62,383 bases of DNA from Salipiger mucosus DSM 16094 (GCF_000442255.1 NZ_KE557281.1:186622-249004), one strand, 5' to 3'. Shown: positions 47,243-56,604, counted from the first letter of the stretch. The notes: generated by a model from the sequence alone, not told the origin. Translations and numbers: made by a program.

Positions 47243-47509
47243 TCACGCCTGGGCGTGTTGCCCGTTCAGCTTCGTCAGGAAGCGCTGGGCAACGTCGACG
47301 GCTTCAAGCAAGCTGAACCGCGTGCGCGCCTTGAAAGCCTCGCTTCGGTCAGGCGGAATGGGTTCGAATTCCCGCTCGAGGGCGCGGTTCACGACCGATC
47401 TCCCGAGATAGGTGACCGCCCAGGCATCGTCTCCACGTGCCTCGATGAACAGATCATCGTCGACCTGGAAGCAAGTCGCCATTTTCAGAAGATCTGCGTC
47501 ACTGGTCAT
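47243..47509 (-). CDS. Small orphan protein, 88 aa
   Basis: ATG at 47509 with a GAGAT-like site on the complement. It is a mixed alpha/beta acidic protein (MATCFQVDDDLFIEARGDDA, WAVTYLGRSVVNRALEREFE). Its start lies inside the end of the upstream basic gene (11-base overlap), suggesting a two-gene operon. The stop is two bases from the convergent LuxR-HTH gene. No family recognised. Confidence 0.5.
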   Translation of the reverse strand: MTSDADLLKMATCFQVDDDLFIEARGDDAWAVTYLGRSVVNRALEREFEPIPPDRSEAFKARTRFSLLEAVDVAQRFLTKLNGQHAQA

Positions 47510-47714
47510 CGTCGAGATCTCGCCGCTGTCGCGCGTTCGTCGATGTGATCCCGGACATCGCGATGCCCATCATGGCAGCGGCCGCCACGGGCGGCGGAGG
47601 CGGGGCCGGAACGTGCCGACGCGGCCGCCGGATGCCCGCTTTGTGATCCGCGACCTTTTGCTTGCGCTTGCGTTGTTCCTTCTTCGCCGCCGGGCGCGCG
47701 TTCTTTCTTGGCAT
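47499..47714 (-). CDS. Small Lys/Arg/Pro-rich protein, 71 aa
   Basis: ATG at 47714 with GGAGAA on the complement. The product has a highly basic N-terminus (MPRKNARPAAKKEQRKRKQK), a proline run (VPAPPPPPVAAAAMMGIAM) and a short polar tail. Low complexity makes it uncertain; the overlap with the following gene favours it being real. Confidence 0.35.
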   Translation of the reverse strand: MPRKNARPAAKKEQRKRKQKVADHKAGIRRPRRHVPAPPPPPVAAAAMMGIAMSGITSTNARQRRDLDDDQ

Positions 47715-47826
47715 GACTGGTCAGTTCTCCACTTGGCTCACCAAGAAATATTATGAATAGAATGACTCATGCAAGGGAAACTTGCTCTGAGCCCTCCGGA
47801 TTGCTAGTATAGATCATCAAGCGTGG

Positions 47827-48360
47827 ATGAGCAGCATGAACGATTTCGAAGATTTTCCCGGGATGCAGGACTCCATGGGGAGGATCCGCGACGGTAGCAA
47901 GCCGCACAGGGCCGGCAGAAAGTCGCCCTCCAGGCGTCGCACGCCGGAAACGTCCTCCGCCCCCGCCGATTACTTCTTCGAGGAGGACACCATGGGCATC
48001 ATCCGACACCCCGGGAACCTGGACTGGGTCGACGAGCGGTCGTCCTGCAATCGTACGCCGCGGGAGGCGCCCTACGGGTACAGCGCTCACTTCAAGTGGC
48101 GGGAGTTCGACAAGCGCAATCCGCCGGAGGGCATCGACGCAGTGCATTCCGACCGCATGCAGCAGTGGAATGCCGAGAAGTACCGGGCCGCCTTCAAAGG
48201 CAAGGGCTGGATCGACGCCCTCTCGAAAGAGAAATGCAAGAATGCGATCCGCACCTACTACGACGGCAAGTACGAATGCATCGGCTACGCGGTGGAGTGC
48301 AACGTGTCCAACGGCTACCCAGTCGGTCTCTTCTTCCTGAAGAAGGTGGCTGACGACTAA
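47827..48360 (+). CDS. Orphan protein, 177 aa
   Basis: ATG at 47827; a second ATG at 47836 is possible. A basic, probably disordered N-terminus (KPHRAGRKSPSRRRTPETSS) leads into a Lys/Tyr-rich domain (YGYSAHFKWREFDKRNPPEG, KEKCKNAIRTYYDGKYECIG, YAVECNVSNGYPVGLFFLKK). Several Cys residues could bind metal. No family recognised. Confidence 0.5.
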   Translation: MSSMNDFEDFPGMQDSMGRIRDGSKPHRAGRKSPSRRRTPETSSAPADYFFEEDTMGIIRHPGNLDWVDERSSCNRTPREAPYGYSAHFKWREFDKRNPPEGIDAVHSDRMQQWNAEKYRAAFKGKGWIDALSKEKCKNAIRTYYDGKYECIGYAVECNVSNGYPVGLFFLKKVADD

Positions 48361-48373
48361 GGCCTCGTGTCGC

Positions 48374-48685
48374 TCACAGGTCCTCGGGCAGCATCAGGAA
48401 GATCCGGCGCTCGAAATCCGGGTCCTCGTGGAGCTCGATCCTGAAAATAACGGTCTTCCCGTCGTACTCGAGCTTTCCGAAGTCCCGGTCGCCGTAGGGA
48501 TCGTTCCCCTCCTCGAAGTCCTCGAAGGCCATGAGCTGCCGGATGAGGTCATTCACGGCGTCCTGGCCCAGCGCCTCGATCCCCACGGTGCCAATGAGCT
48601 CGGCGACCTGGTCGGGGCCGCGCGCGAAGAGGCCGCGGGTTCTGATTTCGTTGTTCCGCTTTCCTGTCTCCGTGATCGGTGTCAT
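48374..48685 (-). CDS. DUF3768 family protein
   Basis: 103 residues from the ATG at 48685 (AGGAG on the complement). The end NDPYGDRDFGKLEYDGKTVI, FRIELHEDPDFE matches the DUF3768 pattern (NDP-x-G-x-x-DFG, then a WKIDYYD-like strand), and VNDLIRQLMAFEDF matches its N-terminal half. These small proteins are widespread on alphaproteobacterial plasmids and have no known function. It converges on the preceding orphan. Confidence 0.65.
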   Translation of the reverse strand: MTPITETGKRNNEIRTRGLFARGPDQVAELIGTVGIEALGQDAVNDLIRQLMAFEDFEEGNDPYGDRDFGKLEYDGKTVIFRIELHEDPDFERRIFLMLPEDL

Positions 48686-48866
48686 CGTCGGCTCCTGCAT
48701 TTCCCGGTCGCCAGCGTCGTCGGAAACGCGCGCAACGTAAACCCCGACGGGACACTCCGGGCGTTTGCCGCGTCAAGGACCACAAGTCATACTGGACTGC
48801 TCAGCCTATCTATTCTTGCTTTCGAGATGTTTTCGGGTATGCTTGCACCAAGGACGAAGGAATTTC

Positions 48867-49379
48867 ATGCGAAAGAATACCAAGACCTCGGAAGCTCTCG
48901 AACGACTGATCGAGGGCGTTGAAGCAGGAGACACCCAAGTCAGGCCTCTCGCCGCTCCAGTGGTCGGGACCGCCAGCGCCGAACTGGTCCACCGGGTCGT
49001 ACATGACCGGTGCTGGACCTCCGCCGAGCGGTTCTATCTGCGCCACATGCCCGATTCATTCGGATATGAGCTCTATCGGAGCATCGCCTATATCCACACG
49101 CCCAAGACCATGTACATGTGGTCCGGAGACGCCAAGATTCGGGATACGCCACGGGCCTGGCTTCTTGCGACCCTGAACGCCCTGCGTGACTTGCCGGCCT
49201 TTCTCAATAGAGACGAAGACCCCGAAGCCGAGGCAGCGCCAACGAATTGGGCCATCGTCTTCAAGGATGCGCAGGTCGCGCCAGAGATCATCGACGACGA
49301 GGACGCGGCGCGCGCGAGGTTCGACGCCGTGTCGGCCAGCTACAACTGCGTGCTTTTCAAGGAAGTGGCGAGAGGATGA
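48867..49379 (+). CDS. Orphan protein, 170 aa
   Basis: AAGGAA precedes the ATG at 48867. A soluble, mostly helical protein (SEALERLIEGVEAGDTQVRP, AERFYLRHMPDSFGYELYRS, MYMWSGDAKIRDTPRAWLLA). It has some likeness in size and Arg/Trp spacing to phage-ancillary proteins, but no family is recognised. Immediately followed by the next gene. Confidence 0.5.
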   Translation: MRKNTKTSEALERLIEGVEAGDTQVRPLAAPVVGTASAELVHRVVHDRCWTSAERFYLRHMPDSFGYELYRSIAYIHTPKTMYMWSGDAKIRDTPRAWLLATLNALRDLPAFLNRDEDPEAEAAPTNWAIVFKDAQVAPEIIDDEDAARARFDAVSASYNCVLFKEVARG

Positions 49380-49380
49380 C

Positions 49381-49617
49381 ATGCCGTACTACCTGATCCG
49401 CCATCGCTATTCGGGCGAGACCTTCCGTGCCGAGTACCGAAGCAAGAGCGCCCTGCGCCGCACCCTGCCCCGCTTCTGCGAGGACAGCCAGGAGTACTGT
49501 TCGTTCTGGGATATCGACGAGGTTTCCTTCGAGGAGTTCCGCAAACACAAGGATGCCCGGAGCGCCGGGGAGCTCTTCAATCTGAAAACCTTCATGCCGA
49601 AGTCTGCGCGCGCCTGA
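49381..49617 (+). CDS. Small orphan protein, 78 aa
   Basis: The ATG at 49381 follows the previous stop by one base, with AGGATGA just upstream, implying coupled translation. Basic N-terminus with YYLIRHRYSGETFRAEYRSK, then FWDIDEVSFEEFRKHKDARS. Function unknown. Confidence 0.5.
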   Translation: MPYYLIRHRYSGETFRAEYRSKSALRRTLPRFCEDSQEYCSFWDIDEVSFEEFRKHKDARSAGELFNLKTFMPKSARA

Positions 49618-49684
49618 CACCGGCGATTGCAGAGTCTTCGTCACTCCGGTAGCCCATCCGAATTCCAAGGAGACCGATCCCGAC

Positions 49685-51430
49685 ATGTCGTTTATCGAAA
49701 ACCACATCCAGCGCTGCCAGTCCGTCATCGACACCAAGTCCGGCCTGGCACCGGTTGTGAAAAAGATGCGGGCCGTGATCGCCCAGCAGGAGGACGACAA
49801 GCAGGCCGCAATCCTTCGCAAGATCTCGAGCCGGGAGCGGAAACCGTTTACCGAGGCCGCCGCGGCCGCCATCGACCGGAACCTGCCCGCGCGGCCCGGT
49901 GGCACACCGGCGTCTCAGCTTCCCGAAAACAAGAGCCTTCTGGATTTCGTCTCCCTCGTGTCTCCAAGCATCCGCCTCCGGGCCCGGGCCGGGTCCGGGA
50001 AATCCACGGGACTGGTCATCAAGATCGATTTCCTGGTGAACACCCTGGGCGTGCCGCCCGAAGCGATCCAGCTTCTGACCTTCAACAAGGCGGCCGCCAA
50101 CGACCTGTCGAACAAGCTCGAGGCCTCTCTCGGGGATGTCGGCCGCCGGGTTGGTGTGAACACCTTCCACAGCCTCGCCTTCCATGTCCTCAAGACCTAT
50201 CCCGGGACCCGCGGCATGGTTCTCGATTTCACCGACGATGCGCGTGCGAACCCGGCCAAACTGTCCGACATCGAAAGCGCGGTGATGGAAAATACCACCC
50301 GCCAGGATCTGGCGGCTTATCGAAACCGCTACGAGAACAGTGCCTTCAAGTTCCTCGTCAAACAGCCGGACTTCGAGGACCAGGTCCGCGAGTTCATCGC
50401 CAGCGGCGTGTCCCTCTATCGAGCCCGCCGCGGAACGCCCGGACAGAGGGATGTCTCCCCGATCTTCCGACACCTCAAGCGGGTTGCCGGATCCTTCGAT
50501 GCCAAGCTGGCCGAGAGCGAGACGTTCGACGGCGAAGCCGGACTGCGCGAAGCCGCCCGCATCCTTTCGAGCGACAACACGATCCCCGGCTTCACCCGGC
50601 TGAACGGGAGCCTGCAGTTCCTCTTCGTCGACGAATACCAGGATTTCTCTGCCGCCTTCGAACAGCTCGTGGCCGGCGTCATGCATCGCAACCCGGACGC
50701 GGTCCTGAACGCTGTCGGCGACGACTGGCAGTCCATCAACGCCTTCATGGGCGCCGACCTGTCGTTTTTCCGGGGCTTCCGCTCGCGCTACGAGGCCGCC
50801 CTGAACCTGCCGCTGCAGACGAACTGGCGCTGCGGAAAGCGCATCGTGGAGATGGGAAACGAGGTCATGGAGGCCTCCAACAAGGAGCGAGCCGTCGCCG
50901 GCCTGCCGCATGACGGCCGCGTCCGGGTCAAGACCGGCGGCATCAAGACGGAGCGCCGGAAAACGCAGGAGTGGCACGAGGAGGCCCGAGCCTTCCTGGA
51001 GGACCAGATCGCGATCATGGCGAAGCGCGCCTGGGACGACGATGCCCGGGCCGGACGTGACCCGGGATCACTCGTGCTTCTGGCCTCGAAGAACCGCCCC
51101 TTCGGACGTGACCTGAAGACCTACGCGCGGCGGATCAAGGCGCCCGAGGGCGTAACTGTCGCCTCTTGCACCTCCCATGCCTCCAAGGGCCGGGAATGGG
51201 ATCACGTGATCATTCTGGACGGCATCGAAGGCGAATATCCCGGCGGCCATCCGGCCCAGCTGGTTGCCCGCGACATGCTTTCGAAAGCCGACATGCGCGA
51301 AGAAGGTCAGCGACTGCTCTACGTGGCCGTCACCCGGGCGAAGCACAGCCTGGCGGTTCTAGCGCCCACCAAGCTGCACCGAAACCTTTATGGCGCCAGG
51401 CTGCTCGCGAACGAGCTCGTAGACGCCTGA
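49685..51430 (+). CDS. UvrD/Rep-like SF1 DNA helicase, short form
   Basis: 581 residues, ATG at 49685. The SF1A motifs are in order: I RARAGSGKST (about 99-108), Ia LLTFNKAAANDL, II FLFVDEYQDFS, III VGDDWQSINAF, IV LPLQTNWRCGKRI, V CTSHASKGREWDHVIILDG, VI RLLYVAVTRAK. The usual UvrD length is about 720, so accessory subdomains are reduced, and motif I is preceded by about 95 extra residues. It could serve plasmid replication, conjugation or repair. No nuclease domain is seen. Confidence 0.88.
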   Translation: MSFIENHIQRCQSVIDTKSGLAPVVKKMRAVIAQQEDDKQAAILRKISSRERKPFTEAAAAAIDRNLPARPGGTPASQLPENKSLLDFVSLVSPSIRLRARAGSGKSTGLVIKIDFLVNTLGVPPEAIQLLTFNKAAANDLSNKLEASLGDVGRRVGVNTFHSLAFHVLKTYPGTRGMVLDFTDDARANPAKLSDIESAVMENTTRQDLAAYRNRYENSAFKFLVKQPDFEDQVREFIASGVSLYRARRGTPGQRDVSPIFRHLKRVAGSFDAKLAESETFDGEAGLREAARILSSDNTIPGFTRLNGSLQFLFVDEYQDFSAAFEQLVAGVMHRNPDAVLNAVGDDWQSINAFMGADLSFFRGFRSRYEAALNLPLQTNWRCGKRIVEMGNEVMEASNKERAVAGLPHDGRVRVKTGGIKTERRKTQEWHEEARAFLEDQIAIMAKRAWDDDARAGRDPGSLVLLASKNRPFGRDLKTYARRIKAPEGVTVASCTSHASKGREWDHVIILDGIEGEYPGGHPAQLVARDMLSKADMREEGQRLLYVAVTRAKHSLAVLAPTKLHRNLYGARLLANELVDA

Positions 51431-51484
51431 GACCTGCAAGTCTGGCTGCTGAGCCAACGCCTCAGATCACGAGGCGCCCGGACA

Positions 51485-52480
51485 TCAGAAATCCCAGTTG
51501 CAGGTGGAAGCCAGCTCCCCGAGGACATTCTCGAGGCCGCGGATGTCGAAGATGGCCGTCGTCGGGTTCTCGCTGTGCGGCGTTGTCTGCAAGACCATCT
51601 TGTCGTGGCCCAGCATGTTCTTGAGAAGTTCGCCGCCCCACATCGGCGAGAAGGTCGCCTTGCTGTCGGTCGACGTGCTCCATTTCTGGCGCTGGGCCTT
51701 CCCGTCTCCCAGGCGCACCGTCACGTACTTCCAGTCTTGGTACACGTCATTGCTGTCGTCACCGAGGTAGTCGTGCCACACCACGTAGACCTCGGTGGTG
51801 TTGGACTTGCAACGTCCGATAAAGACGATGGGCCGGTCCTGGAAACCGCCCGTCCCACTATCCGACATCAGCCGCAGTAGCACGGTCTTGGAGTCATCCA
51901 TCGGATTGACGTCGGTGGAAACATCCCACTTGCCGGTGAAGGCATTGTCCTGCTCCGTCTCGGACGGAGTCTCGCTCTCCCCAGCGGCCACCAGACTGTC
52001 CCGTGCCATTGCTTCGGTCACGCTGTTCGACGTGTAGACGAATGTGCCGCAGAGGTTCGCTCCGCTATCCAGGCCAGAAGGAACCTCCTTCCCTGAGAAG
52101 ACCGCCAAGGTCAGGCTCGGACCGCCGATGCCGGCAGAAGCTGCTGCCGCAAGGTGTGTTGCGGGAACGTCTGGGCCGCATAGCCTATTGCCGCTGCGCA
52201 GCTCCCCCGGATCGGTCTTGAGACGGAAAACGGCGGCCGCACGCTGCTGCCCGTCATGCGTCCACTCGCCCGCTTTTTCGGGTTCGACGAGATCCAGTTC
52301 AATGGTCCTGCCGGTTTCCAGGACGATGTGCTCGCTGGATATCAGCAAGGGCCCGAGGATCGCCGTGGCGGTTCTCGAGAATGGCGTAGCGGCAATCGTG
52401 TTCTCGGAAATCACTTCACCGAGGCCTGCGTTCGGCACAATGGCGGCGAAGGACAGGGCGGCAAACGTCGGGATCTTCAT
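51485..52480 (-). CDS. TagO/VasI-like exported protein
   Basis: 331 residues from the ATG at 52480. A signal peptide (MKIPTFAALSFAAIVPNAGL) is followed by an acidic N-terminal region. The last 150 residues (WDVSTDVNPMDDSKTVLLRL, RPIVFIGRCKSNTTEVYVVW, TFSPMWGGELLKNML, NPTTAIFDIRGLENVLGELA) match the VasI/TagO family (PF11319), seen with type VI secretion or phages. No tss genes are in this window, so it is an orphan. A CGCCTC...GAGGCG hairpin (51458-51476) lies between it and the helicase. Confidence 0.65.
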   Translation of the reverse strand: MKIPTFAALSFAAIVPNAGLGEVISENTIAATPFSRTATAILGPLLISSEHIVLETGRTIELDLVEPEKAGEWTHDGQQRAAAVFRLKTDPGELRSGNRLCGPDVPATHLAAAASAGIGGPSLTLAVFSGKEVPSGLDSGANLCGTFVYTSNSVTEAMARDSLVAAGESETPSETEQDNAFTGKWDVSTDVNPMDDSKTVLLRLMSDSGTGGFQDRPIVFIGRCKSNTTEVYVVWHDYLGDDSNDVYQDWKYVTVRLGDGKAQRQKWSTSTDSKATFSPMWGGELLKNMLGHDKMVLQTTPHSENPTTAIFDIRGLENVLGELASTCNWDF

Positions 52481-52643
52481 GTTACCTCGGGTTAATCTGG
52501 ACACTATGGCGAAAGCCTATCAGGCACTCATCGAATTGCCACCCGACGACACGACATGCCGGGCCGCTTTTCAGAATCTCTGTTCCATGGCACTCTGTGC
52601 TCATTGCCTGTCTTTGATGGTTTTCACTTGCGGAGCCAATTTC

Positions 52644-53654
52644 ATGAATTTTAGAGTTCTACGATACGCGATCCTGTTCGCATGCCTCGCCGCCCAGCCG
52701 GCAGTTTCCCAGCAAGCTCCCGATCCGCAGGCCGCCGTTGCCTACTTCTCTTTCCGTGAACTCAAGGCAATGCCGATCCTGCGGAACCGGACCATCCGGG
52801 TCGGCGACATCATGAAAGTCGACCCCTACGAGGACGTCCTGGCCGCGGCATCGAGGTGCTACCTGTCACTGGAGACCCAGGACGATAGCCCGCGAAGCCA
52901 CTACATGTGGACCTCCCTCGAGGCCGTGGTTGAAGCCTCCGCCGGCGCCGAGATCAAGAAGGTCGTCGAGGCAGAAGCCGGGCTGCAGGGCGCCTTCGAG
53001 AAGAGCGCGGCAATCATCTTCGAAGACATCACCGCCACTGTTCCGGACCCGGACATGCAGGAGTTGCACGCGGACAAGGTCGAGAACATCGATGGCTGCC
53101 GGCCGACACTCGAGGTCCTGAAATCCCGCCGCTACGACAGCATTCTCGCGACGCGCATCTATCAGGCGACCGTCAGCGCCGGCTTCGTGTTCGATACATC
53201 GGGCGACGCGAATGCGAAGGCGGCGGCCGGCAAACTCACGAAACAGCTTTCGGACGTTTCGGGAGAGGTCAGCGTGCAGGGCGGAAAGGAGTGGGTGACG
53301 CTCGGGGAATGGACCCATGGCGTGATCGCGGTGCAGTCCTCACGACTGAACCCGGATGAGCTCGCCCGGGCCTGGCTTCTGATGAACGAGAACCCCGAGA
53401 CCCTTGCACAACTCGAGCGACTTCTGGGCGAATACTATTCCGCAGAGGACCCAGGACGCTGGCAGGAGCTCAAGTGGACGATAAAGAATTTCCTGGAGGA
53501 ATACGGCTGGGCGGAGGAGACAATCGACGACTTGCGGCGTCGCATCTACGGATCCGAGGGCGTGGAGGCCGTATCGCTGGAGGACATACCCGCCGAGCAC
53601 TGGCGCGCCACCGGCGCCCTCGCCGCGGCAATGCTTACTGGAACAACGAGCTAG
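52644..53654 (+). CDS. Periplasmic orphan protein, 336 aa
   Basis: GGAG lies eight bases before the ATG at 52644. Signal peptide (VLRYAILFACLAAQPAVSQQ), then a mixed alpha/beta domain (FSFRELKAMPILRNRTIRVG, EASAGAEIKKVVEAEAGLQG, VENIDGCRPTLEVLKSRRYD) and a helical C-terminus (LARAWLLMNENPETLAQLER). Two Cys may pair. No family recognised. It diverges from the TagO-like gene. Confidence 0.55.
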   Translation: MNFRVLRYAILFACLAAQPAVSQQAPDPQAAVAYFSFRELKAMPILRNRTIRVGDIMKVDPYEDVLAAASRCYLSLETQDDSPRSHYMWTSLEAVVEASAGAEIKKVVEAEAGLQGAFEKSAAIIFEDITATVPDPDMQELHADKVENIDGCRPTLEVLKSRRYDSILATRIYQATVSAGFVFDTSGDANAKAAAGKLTKQLSDVSGEVSVQGGKEWVTLGEWTHGVIAVQSSRLNPDELARAWLLMNENPETLAQLERLLGEYYSAEDPGRWQELKWTIKNFLEEYGWAEETIDDLRRRIYGSEGVEAVSLEDIPAEHWRATGALAAAMLTGTTS

Positions 53655-53669
53655 CGTGATTGCGGTTTC

Positions 53670-53747
53670 CCCACCGCCCCTTGCCGAAAAGGTCGGGGCG
53701 CTGGGGAAGATGTCGGATTGCGTCAGAAGTTCCTGCAGATTGAGCGG
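53670..53747. repeat. Copy A of a csp 3'-end/hairpin repeat
   Basis: This stretch resembles 58390-58466 in the same orientation: shared TTGCCGAAAA (53681-53690), GGGCGCTGGG, TCGGAT, CGTCAGA and CAGATTG in the same order. It contains a hairpin (CCCCACCGCCCC with GGGGCGCTGGGG, one mismatch). On the complement the right part resembles a worn csp tail (AATCTGCAGG...CTTCTGACG). It looks like a remnant of a second cold-shock gene end. Confidence 0.5.
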
Positions 53748-53784
53748 TTGACGCTTCGAGAGCCTCTTTTCGTCCGGCGAACCC

Positions 53785-55077
53785 TCATCCCAAGAGGCCA
53801 GGCAGCCAAAGCGCAAGTCCCGGAACCGCCGCGACCAGTAGCACAACGGCGAGAATGGCGGCCAGCCAAGGCAGTGCAGCGAACGCCACGCGCTCGTAAC
53901 TTGTGTCTGCGACCTTGGTCATCGCGAACAACACCATTCCAAAGGGTGGGGTTGCTTCACCGATCACGAGGAGCATGATCATGACGATCCCGAAGTGCAC
54001 CGGATCGATTCCGAACGCAATCACGATGGGTACGAGGATTGGCGTCAGGATATTGATCGCGACCGAGACGGCCATGAAACAACCGATGAACAGGAGAAAG
54101 ATGATCACGAGGGCCATGAGGATTGCAGGTTCCGAGGTCAGTCCCGATAGCCAGTTGGCCATCGTGTCAGGGACCCGGGCCCGTGTGAGCACCCAGGCGA
54201 ACAAGGCTGAGGCCGCGAGGATAAAAAAGATGACTGCGGTATCGTAGGCTGACTTCCGGAATACTTCGGCGAGGCCCCGAAGCCCGAGGTTACGGAAGAA
54301 TACTGTACCGACCAGGAGCGCCCAGAGACCTGCCACCGCTGCCGCCTCGGTGGCCGTGAACACCCCTGCGAATATCCCGGACAAGAGAATGATCGGTGTC
54401 AGCAACGGCGCCAAGGCGGCGAGGAAGGAAGCCCAAAGGGCGCCCATGCCCGGGAAGGCCTGCGAAGGAAGCCCGCGGCGACGGGCGAAGCAAGCTGCGA
54501 GCGCCATCATCGCGAGAGCCATGAGCAGGCCGGGCACAATGCCTGCAAGCAGCATGTCCGTGGCGCTCACGCCCGCCAGGACAGCATAAAGGATGGCTGG
54601 GATACTGGGGGGGATAATCGGCCCGATCAGCGACGACCCGACGGTTACGCCGATGGTCGTTTTATCATCGTATCCGGCATCCCGCATGGCGCGAACTTCC
54701 ATGGCACCCAGACCCGCCGCGTCTGCCACGCCCGAACCTGACATGCCGGCGAACAGCATGGATGCGATGATGTTGACCTGCGCCAGACCGCCACGGACAT
54801 GCCCGACGAGGGCATTGGCAAAAGAAAAGAGCCGCGTCGTCGCGCCGGACGCGTTCATCATGTGGCCGACGAAGATGAACAGCGGGATCGCGAGTAGCGT
54901 AAAGGAGTCCACCCCTGCAACGAGCCGCTGAGCGATGATTTCGTGCGGGATCTCCAGCACTCCGCGGGTCACCGCGAAATACCCGACGGCGGCGAGGCCG
55001 AGTGCAACTCCGGCCGAGACACCGAAGATGAGAAGCACGATCAGCAGGAGCATGGAGAATGAGCCGGGAAACATCAT
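53785..55077 (-). CDS. dctM: TRAP transporter large permease (DctM)
   Basis: 430 residues with about 12 hydrophobic helices. Typical DctM segments are present: LAIPLFIFVGHMMNASGATT, FAGMSGSGVADAAGLGAMEV, SSLIGPIIPPSIPAILYAVL and FGIDPVHFGIVMIMLLVIGE. It is the sodium-driven permease of a TRAP transporter and works with the small subunit and the periplasmic binding protein encoded upstream. It overlaps dctQ by four bases. Intact, unlike the fragment near 24.8 kb. Confidence 0.95.
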   Translation of the reverse strand: MMFPGSFSMLLLIVLLIFGVSAGVALGLAAVGYFAVTRGVLEIPHEIIAQRLVAGVDSFTLLAIPLFIFVGHMMNASGATTRLFSFANALVGHVRGGLAQVNIIASMLFAGMSGSGVADAAGLGAMEVRAMRDAGYDDKTTIGVTVGSSLIGPIIPPSIPAILYAVLAGVSATDMLLAGIVPGLLMALAMMALAACFARRRGLPSQAFPGMGALWASFLAALAPLLTPIILLSGIFAGVFTATEAAAVAGLWALLVGTVFFRNLGLRGLAEVFRKSAYDTAVIFFILAASALFAWVLTRARVPDTMANWLSGLTSEPAILMALVIIFLLFIGCFMAVSVAINILTPILVPIVIAFGIDPVHFGIVMIMLLVIGEATPPFGMVLFAMTKVADTSYERVAFAALPWLAAILAVVLLVAAVPGLALWLPGLLG

Positions 55078-55559
55078 TCCACCTCTTCGAATTCACCGAG
55101 CGCCGGTACGGGCTCGAACAGTTTCAGAACGCTAACCATGACCCCGAAGCCGGCACCGAGGCATGGCGCGAGAAAGATCGCGCCACGGGGGATCGGAAGG
55201 GTTGCAAGCGGATAGGCCCAGTTGCTCGTCGTCAGGTGGAACGCCCCCCAAGTCACTGATGCGAGGAACAGCGCGGTCAAGAGCAGTTGGACGCGATAGA
55301 GGAAGGTCGTTGCCGGGCTGTTTCCGAAGGTTCTATCCAGAAGATCGACCCTGATGTGATCATGGCGAACAGTGACTGCGATCAGGCCCAGGAATACCAC
55401 CCAGACATTGAGCAGACGGGCGAGTTCCTCGGAGAAGACAAGACTGATGCCGAGATACCGGTAGGCGATCTGGGCGAGAATTGCCGCGAAGAACCCAACG
55501 AAAGCCAGGGTTGCCAATATCTCAGCACCCCTGGCCAGGCCGAAGCTATAGCGGGACAT
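55074..55559 (-). CDS. dctQ: TRAP transporter small permease (DctQ)
   Basis: 161 residues with four hydrophobic helices (ATLAFVGFFAAILAQIAYRY, LARLLNVWVVFLGLIAVTVR, FLYRVQLLLTALFLASVTWG, GAIFLAPCLGAGFGVMVSVL) and the conserved HDHIRVDLLD motif. Partner of DctM in the membrane complex. Overlaps both neighbours, so the operon is translated as a unit. Confidence 0.93.
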   Translation of the reverse strand: MSRYSFGLARGAEILATLAFVGFFAAILAQIAYRYLGISLVFSEELARLLNVWVVFLGLIAVTVRHDHIRVDLLDRTFGNSPATTFLYRVQLLLTALFLASVTWGAFHLTTSNWAYPLATLPIPRGAIFLAPCLGAGFGVMVSVLKLFEPVPALGEFEEVE

Positions 55560-56554
55560 TATTCGGTCGAGGAGCCCGATTTCGAGGGCTGGTGTTCCTC
55601 GATCACCTTGACCGCGGCCTCGTAGATACCCTCTTCAAGAATGCCGGATGCGGCCTCACGGATCACCGGCATGGCTTTTTCCCGGAATTCCGGCGCCGGC
55701 TCCACATACTCGAGACCCGCGTCCTCGATTTTCTGCAGGATCTCCTCGTTCTCCTCGACTGCGGCATCGGTCGCGGCGGCCGTGGCGGCGTCGATGGCAG
55801 CCTGGAGTGCCTCTTGCTGCTCGCCCGTCAGGCTGTCCCAGAAATCCAGATTCGCCATCACCGTGACATAGCTCTGCTGGTGCTGCGTCGCGACGATGTA
55901 GTCCTGAACTTCGTAGATGTTGCGGCCCCAGATATTGGACAGCATGTTTTCCTGCGCATCGATAACGCCAGTCTGCAGTGCTGAGAAAACCTCGGGCGAA
56001 GGCATCGGCGTCGTGATCGCGCCAAGACCGGACCAAATGTCGATCCAGAGAGGAATTTCCGGCATGCGGATCTTGATGGACTCGAGATCTTCCAGGGTCC
56101 GGAAAGCAGTGTTCGACGTCGCCCAGCGGGACCCTTGGTAGTATGTTCCGAGGAACTTGGCGTTGCCACGTTCTTCCAGGGCTGCCTTCAGCCGGTCCCC
56201 GGTCTCGGATCCGAGGAACGCCTGGACGCTTCCGTAGTCGGGGAAGAGATAGGGCACAAGCGTGGCGTCGAGCTCCGGGAAGTATTCCGACGCATGGATC
56301 ACGCCCATGTGGATCTGGGTTTCCCCGATGCGCACCAGGTCGATGAGTTCGCGCTCACCCCCGAGCGTACCGTCCAGGAAGATATCGAGGTTGGCGTCGG
56401 GAAGGCGCTCCTCAAGTTCCGACGACAGGGTCTCCACCATGACGGTGTTGATCCCCTCGTCGGGAACGGTCGAGGCAAGGGTGATAGTCTGCGCCCCTGC
56501 CGGGATTGCGAGCACGGCTACTGCCGTCGCGGTGAGTATAGTCGTGAGTTTCAA
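55559..56554 (-). CDS. dctP: TRAP transporter solute-binding protein (DctP)
   Basis: 331 residues from TTG at 56554 behind AGGAGGAG on the complement; a longer in-frame reading to 56638 would pass through this ribosome site. Signal peptide (LTATAVAVLAIPAGAQ). DctP features: LASTVPDEGINTVMVETLSS, YYQGSRWATSNTAFRTLEDL, KIRMPEIPLWIDIWSGLGAI, FSALQTGVIDAQENMLSNIW, with the Arg (KIRMPE) that binds substrate carboxylate. The ligand is probably an organic acid matching the isocitrate-lyase-type enzyme next door. Confidence 0.94.
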   Translation of the reverse strand: MKLTTILTATAVAVLAIPAGAQTITLASTVPDEGINTVMVETLSSELEERLPDANLDIFLDGTLGGERELIDLVRIGETQIHMGVIHASEYFPELDATLVPYLFPDYGSVQAFLGSETGDRLKAALEERGNAKFLGTYYQGSRWATSNTAFRTLEDLESIKIRMPEIPLWIDIWSGLGAITTPMPSPEVFSALQTGVIDAQENMLSNIWGRNIYEVQDYIVATQHQQSYVTVMANLDFWDSLTGEQQEALQAAIDAATAAATDAAVEENEEILQKIEDAGLEYVEPAPEFREKAMPVIREAASGILEEGIYEAAVKVIEEHQPSKSGSSTE

Positions 56555-56604
56555 TTCGTTCTCCTCCCTGAGAATGTAGATGAGGCTTCCTCCCCGCTTG
56601 GAAG

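Noticed and set aside
49592-50977. 461-codon minus-strand frame
   Set aside because: Opposite the helicase, whose SF1 motifs are complete.
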